A stretch of DNA of 7,352 nucleotides, from positions 1-7,352 of the forward strand of contig PWIP01000012.1 in the NCBI GenBank assembly GCA_003560355.1, read 5' to 3'. The stretch's first letter is position 1; every line of letters begins with the position of its first letter. Positions 5,543 through 7,352 of the stretch are shown piece by piece. The position numbers and the translations under genes were made by a program. The notes below the pieces were generated by a model. It made no database searches and had not been told where the DNA came from. It saw only the letters and a program-made list of their open reading frames with translations. This stretch comes from Candidatus Dojkabacteria bacterium. GTDB lineage: Bacteria; Patescibacteriota; Dojkabacteria; SC72; T1SED10-24.

Positions 5543-6311
5543 GTTTCTTTTTTCTTAAAAAAACATAAGTTTTTGCTGCAATTAGCATAACTATAGTTAT
5601 TGGTGCTGTTGTAATGACGAGTCCATATTCTGAATCAAATTCATTTGGAGAAATGTGTTTAACAAATATCCCTATATACGCCCAAAGAAATACAAGACCG
5701 TAAAAAAGATCTTCATCTTTTACTATTCTAACAATTCCAATTATTACTCCAATTACAAGAATTATTGCAGTCCAAGTTTGATCTGCAAGTCCAAATCCAT
5801 ACCATCTAATACTAACGAGAAATGTTGTTACATTCGCTATTGTTGCGACAGTAATCCACCCGAAATATATACTAAATGGTGCTAAAACAAAGAATTTCTC
5901 TCTTACATCAAATTTTCTTTCTTTTAACAATCCAGCAATTTTAATCAAACAAAGTAAAATGACAATCATTAAAATCAAGGAAAGGAATATGAGCTTGTTA
6001 TGCCAAGCAAAAATCCAAAGAGCATTTGCAATTGATGAAGTTATGAAATATGGAGCAATGTTTTGAAAAAGTTCTTCTCTTTTTTTGTCTTTCTTTTTTG
6101 TTTGGAAAAGACCTATTTGATAAAGAACATAACCACCGAGAAGTAAATATATTATTCCCCAAATTGCAAATGTAAAACCAATGGGAGCAAAGAGGTCTGG
6201 ATAAAAGTCTGAAACTTCTCCTGTGGTTACTCCTGCAATAGGTAGGATGTTTGCAAGTGCATTTACAGTAACCATTAATAGATATGTAATTAAAACAGCA
6301 ATTTTCAACAT
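5535..6311 (-). CDS. TspO/MBR-like tryptophan-rich membrane protein, long form
   Basis: A 258-aa protein with about eight hydrophobic segments, near residues 4-26, 41-66, 85-105, 107-129, 140-166, 180-197, 202-219 and 229-252. Diagnostic motifs are FAPIGFTFAIWGIIY (41-55), NALWIFAWHNKL (96-107), PFSIYFGWITVATIANVTTF (145-164) and RWYGFG (169-174), matching the larger proteins annotated as 'tryptophan-rich sensory protein'. True TspO has five helices and about 160 aa, so this is an extended relative. Ligand (porphyrin-like in TspO) and function are uncertain. The start ATG at 6311 lies 24 nt after the stop of the MORN-repeat gene, with only AGGG 3 nt upstream and no convincing promoter, so the two are probably co-transcribed. 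Its end overlaps the end of DUF134 by 8 bp. Confidence 0.82.
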   Translation of the reverse strand: MLKIAVLITYLLMVTVNALANILPIAGVTTGEVSDFYPDLFAPIGFTFAIWGIIYLLLGGYVLYQIGLFQTKKKDKKREELFQNIAPYFITSSIANALWIFAWHNKLIFLSLILMIVILLCLIKIAGLLKERKFDVREKFFVLAPFSIYFGWITVATIANVTTFLVSIRWYGFGLADQTWTAIILVIGVIIGIVRIVKDEDLFYGLVFLWAYIGIFVKHISPNEFDSEYGLVITTAPITIVMLIAAKTYVFLRKKKLK

Positions 6312-6335
6312 GACCCTAAAATAGAACTTTAAATA

Positions 6336-6818
6336 TTAAATGATAGAATTATCTTCATAAGGGCAGAAACTTTCTTCGTAATCTAGATCTTTTTCGTCAT
6401 TATCATATCGTGTTTTTAACACCAAATTACCATCTTCGTCATAGCGTCTCTCTATCCCCTGTTTCAAACCATTTTCATACGGTATTTCCAATCTTAATCT
6501 ACCTCGTTGGTCATAACGTTTTTCAATTCCACATTTTATACTATTTCTGTATGGAATTTCTTTTTTAATATTACCATTCCTATTGTAAACTTCTACATTT
6601 TTTTTAATCCCTTTACTATACCAAATCAACACAGTCTCACCATTGCTTTTGTATACTGTCGTCATACCATCTCTTTCTTTGTATTCGTTGTAAGAAATGT
6701 CCTTAACCCAAAGTCCATCTTTATGAAACAGAGTCTGCGTTTTTCTTGTCCCTTTCATACCCCATTTATCAGTAGGGATATCGACAATACTTTCTGGATT
6801 GTCTAGAAGTTCTTTCAA
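6336..6818 (-). CDS. MORN-variant (YwqK-like) repeat protein
   Basis: 160 aa. Residues about 52-144 hold four tandem repeats of about 23-24 aa with the pattern Y...G.......Y.NG...G: TTVYKSNGETVLIWYSKG, then VEVYNRNGNIKKEIPYRNS, then IEKRYDQRGRLRLEIPYENG, then IERRYDEDGNLVLKTRYDN. This is the MORN_2/PF07661 type often labelled 'toxin-antitoxin system YwqK family antitoxin'; that label is not evidence of an antitoxin function, and no toxin gene is adjacent. There is no signal peptide or membrane segment. The first 45 residues are not repeat. The start is TTG at 6818: the frame closes upstream with TAA four codons earlier, the next ATG (residue 21) would remove conserved-looking sequence, and a promoter predicts a transcript start about 25 nt upstream. 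A GAGAAG about 9 nt upstream is a weak ribosome site. Confidence 0.78.
   Translation of the reverse strand: MKELLDNPESIVDIPTDKWGMKGTRKTQTLFHKDGLWVKDISYNEYKERDGMTTVYKSNGETVLIWYSKGIKKNVEVYNRNGNIKKEIPYRNSIKCGIEKRYDQRGRLRLEIPYENGLKQGIERRYDEDGNLVLKTRYDNDEKDLDYEESFCPYEDNSII
6378..6662 (-). repeat. Tandem MORN-type coding repeats, about 72-bp period
   Basis: The protein repeats are also visible in DNA. For example, CATAGCG at 6440-6446 and CATAACG at 6512-6518 lie 72 bp apart within similar flanks, and GGTATTTC / GGAATTTC recur at the same spacing. The copies are clearly diverged, so this is an old duplication and not a recent expansion. Confidence 0.6.
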
Positions 6819-6850
6819 CAGAATTTACTTCTCAAGTTAATGTTGTTTTA

Positions 6851-6879
6851 AGTCTAGCAAGTGGTTGAATATATTTCAA
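6851..6879 (-). promoter_or_regulatory. Extended -10 sigma70 promoter of the MORN-repeat/TspO-like genes
   Basis: Reading minus: -35 TTGAAA (6874-6879), 17-bp spacer, -10 TAGACT (6851-6856) preceded by a TGC extended -10 element (6857-6859). Predicted start near 6844. A short dyad TTGAA...TTCAA overlaps the -35. The rest of the gap 6819-6942 shows no terminator for the nitroreductase gene. Confidence 0.58.
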
Positions 6880-6942
6880 GATTTTTTTTGTGTCTAAACA
6901 AACATATCTTAGAAATGAAGAGGAGATTTTTGAGTTTAAAAG

Positions 6943-7352
6943 TTACCATTTTTCATTATGTACAACATCTTCTTTGCTTTTTATTTCCTTCTCGCTTCTA
7001 GTTTGATTTGGATAGCCGATTGGGAGCATGCAAATAACTTCGATGTCTTTTGGTATTTCTAGTATTTTTTTAACTTTTTCTTCAACTGAAGAATCTTTTA
7101 AATCATGAACATATGTCCAACAACTACCAAGTCCAAAATCGTGAATTGCAAGTAACATATTCTGTGCTGCACAAGCTACACTCATATGCATTGCTGATTT
7201 GTTAACATCTTTTGTTTTAGTACAACAAAGAACAATACAAAGTTGTGCGTCTTTTACAAATGGTGCCCACTGATGTGTTTGTGATAGTTTTTCTAATTTC
7301 CCTTTATCTTTAACAATTACAAAAGCCCAAGGTTGAGTATTGTGTGCTGAAG
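6943..7352 (-). CDS. Nitroreductase-family FMN oxidoreductase, N-terminus cut by window edge
   Basis: The open frame continues from the right edge to the stop at 6943-6945, giving 136 residues of the roughly 170-200 usual for the family. Seen: SAHNTQPWAFVIV at the very start (the FMN-contacting S..NTQPW motif), QWAPFVKDAQLCIVLCC, SVACAAQNMLLAIHDFGLGS with CW (the dimer-interface/FMN helix), a MLPIGYP motif, and the C-terminal VVHNEKW. The missing part would hold the N-terminal R.S.R.F helix. Such enzymes are cytosolic dimers that reduce quinones, nitro compounds or flavin-type substrates with NAD(P)H; the physiological substrate cannot be inferred. Cysteine is frequent (six in the fragment). 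The ATG at 7191 is internal and not the start. Nothing downstream looks like a terminator. Confidence 0.92.
   Translation of the reverse strand, partial: SAHNTQPWAFVIVKDKGKLEKLSQTHQWAPFVKDAQLCIVLCCTKTKDVNKSAMHMSVACAAQNMLLAIHDFGLGSCWTYVHDLKDSSVEEKVKKILEIPKDIEVICMLPIGYPNQTRSEKEIKSKEDVVHNEKW

Noticed and set aside
6507..6806. 99-aa plus-strand frame opposite the MORN-repeat gene
   Set aside because: Phe/Ile/Thr-rich antisense shadow; the minus frame shows regular repeats and has a promoter.
6336..6818. YwqK-type toxin-antitoxin locus
   Set aside because: MORN_2 repeats attract this label in databases, but neither neighbour (TspO-like, nitroreductase) resembles a toxin.
1..7352. Mobile elements, CRISPR arrays, tRNA or rRNA genes, alternative genetic code
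   Set aside because: No transposase or integrase motifs, no regularly spaced short repeats and no cloverleaf structures were seen. TGA ends permease 1 at an ATGA overlap, so it is not reassigned to Gly.

Overview
This is a low-GC (by eye about one third G+C), gene-dense bacterial segment. Bacterial rather than archaeal origin is supported by several sigma70-type promoters with 17-bp spacers, two strong Shine-Dalgarno sites and Rho-independent-type hairpins. The gene content fits a Candidate Phyla Radiation (Patescibacteria, Parcubacteria-like) genome: a TM-repeat 'mechanosensitive channel' protein ending in GLAFGLGGREHA, DUF5320 next to DUF134, an orphan ClpP-like protease and a long TspO-like protein. 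That lineage call is an inference from family distribution, not a measurement. TGA is used as a stop (permease 1), so the code looks standard.

Layout. Positions 1-376 (minus) hold the N-terminal part of an orphan ClpP-like serine protease that runs off the left edge. It is divergent from an unrecognised, strongly acidic 150-aa protein (478-930, plus), and the two are driven by interlocked promoters. Next on plus are a TM-repeat channel-like membrane protein (1073-1768), a perfect 14-bp hairpin, and a tightly overlapping three-gene ABC-2 exporter operon (ATPase plus two paralogous permeases, 1839-4878). A near-consensus promoter with a 22-bp palindrome over its -10 box then drives a small Gly-rich/coiled-coil DUF5320 protein (4977-5177). 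A long two-part hairpin separates it from a DUF134/UPF0251 helix-turn-helix protein (5258-5542).

The right part is on minus. A TspO/MBR-like eight-helix membrane protein (6311-5535) overlaps the end of DUF134 convergently by 8 bp. Upstream of it are a MORN-variant (YwqK-like) repeat protein (6818-6336, TTG start, own promoter) and a nitroreductase-family flavoenzyme truncated by the right edge (7352-6943).

How the parts relate. The ABC operon is a self-contained exporter of unknown substrate. DUF5320 and DUF134 look like a small regulated module in which the operator-bearing promoter and the intergenic hairpin set the relative expression of the two genes. No mobile element, CRISPR array, tRNA or rRNA was seen. 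I see no clear-cut novel system. The best leads are the ClpP-like/acidic-protein divergent pair and the operator-DUF5320-hairpin-DUF134 module.
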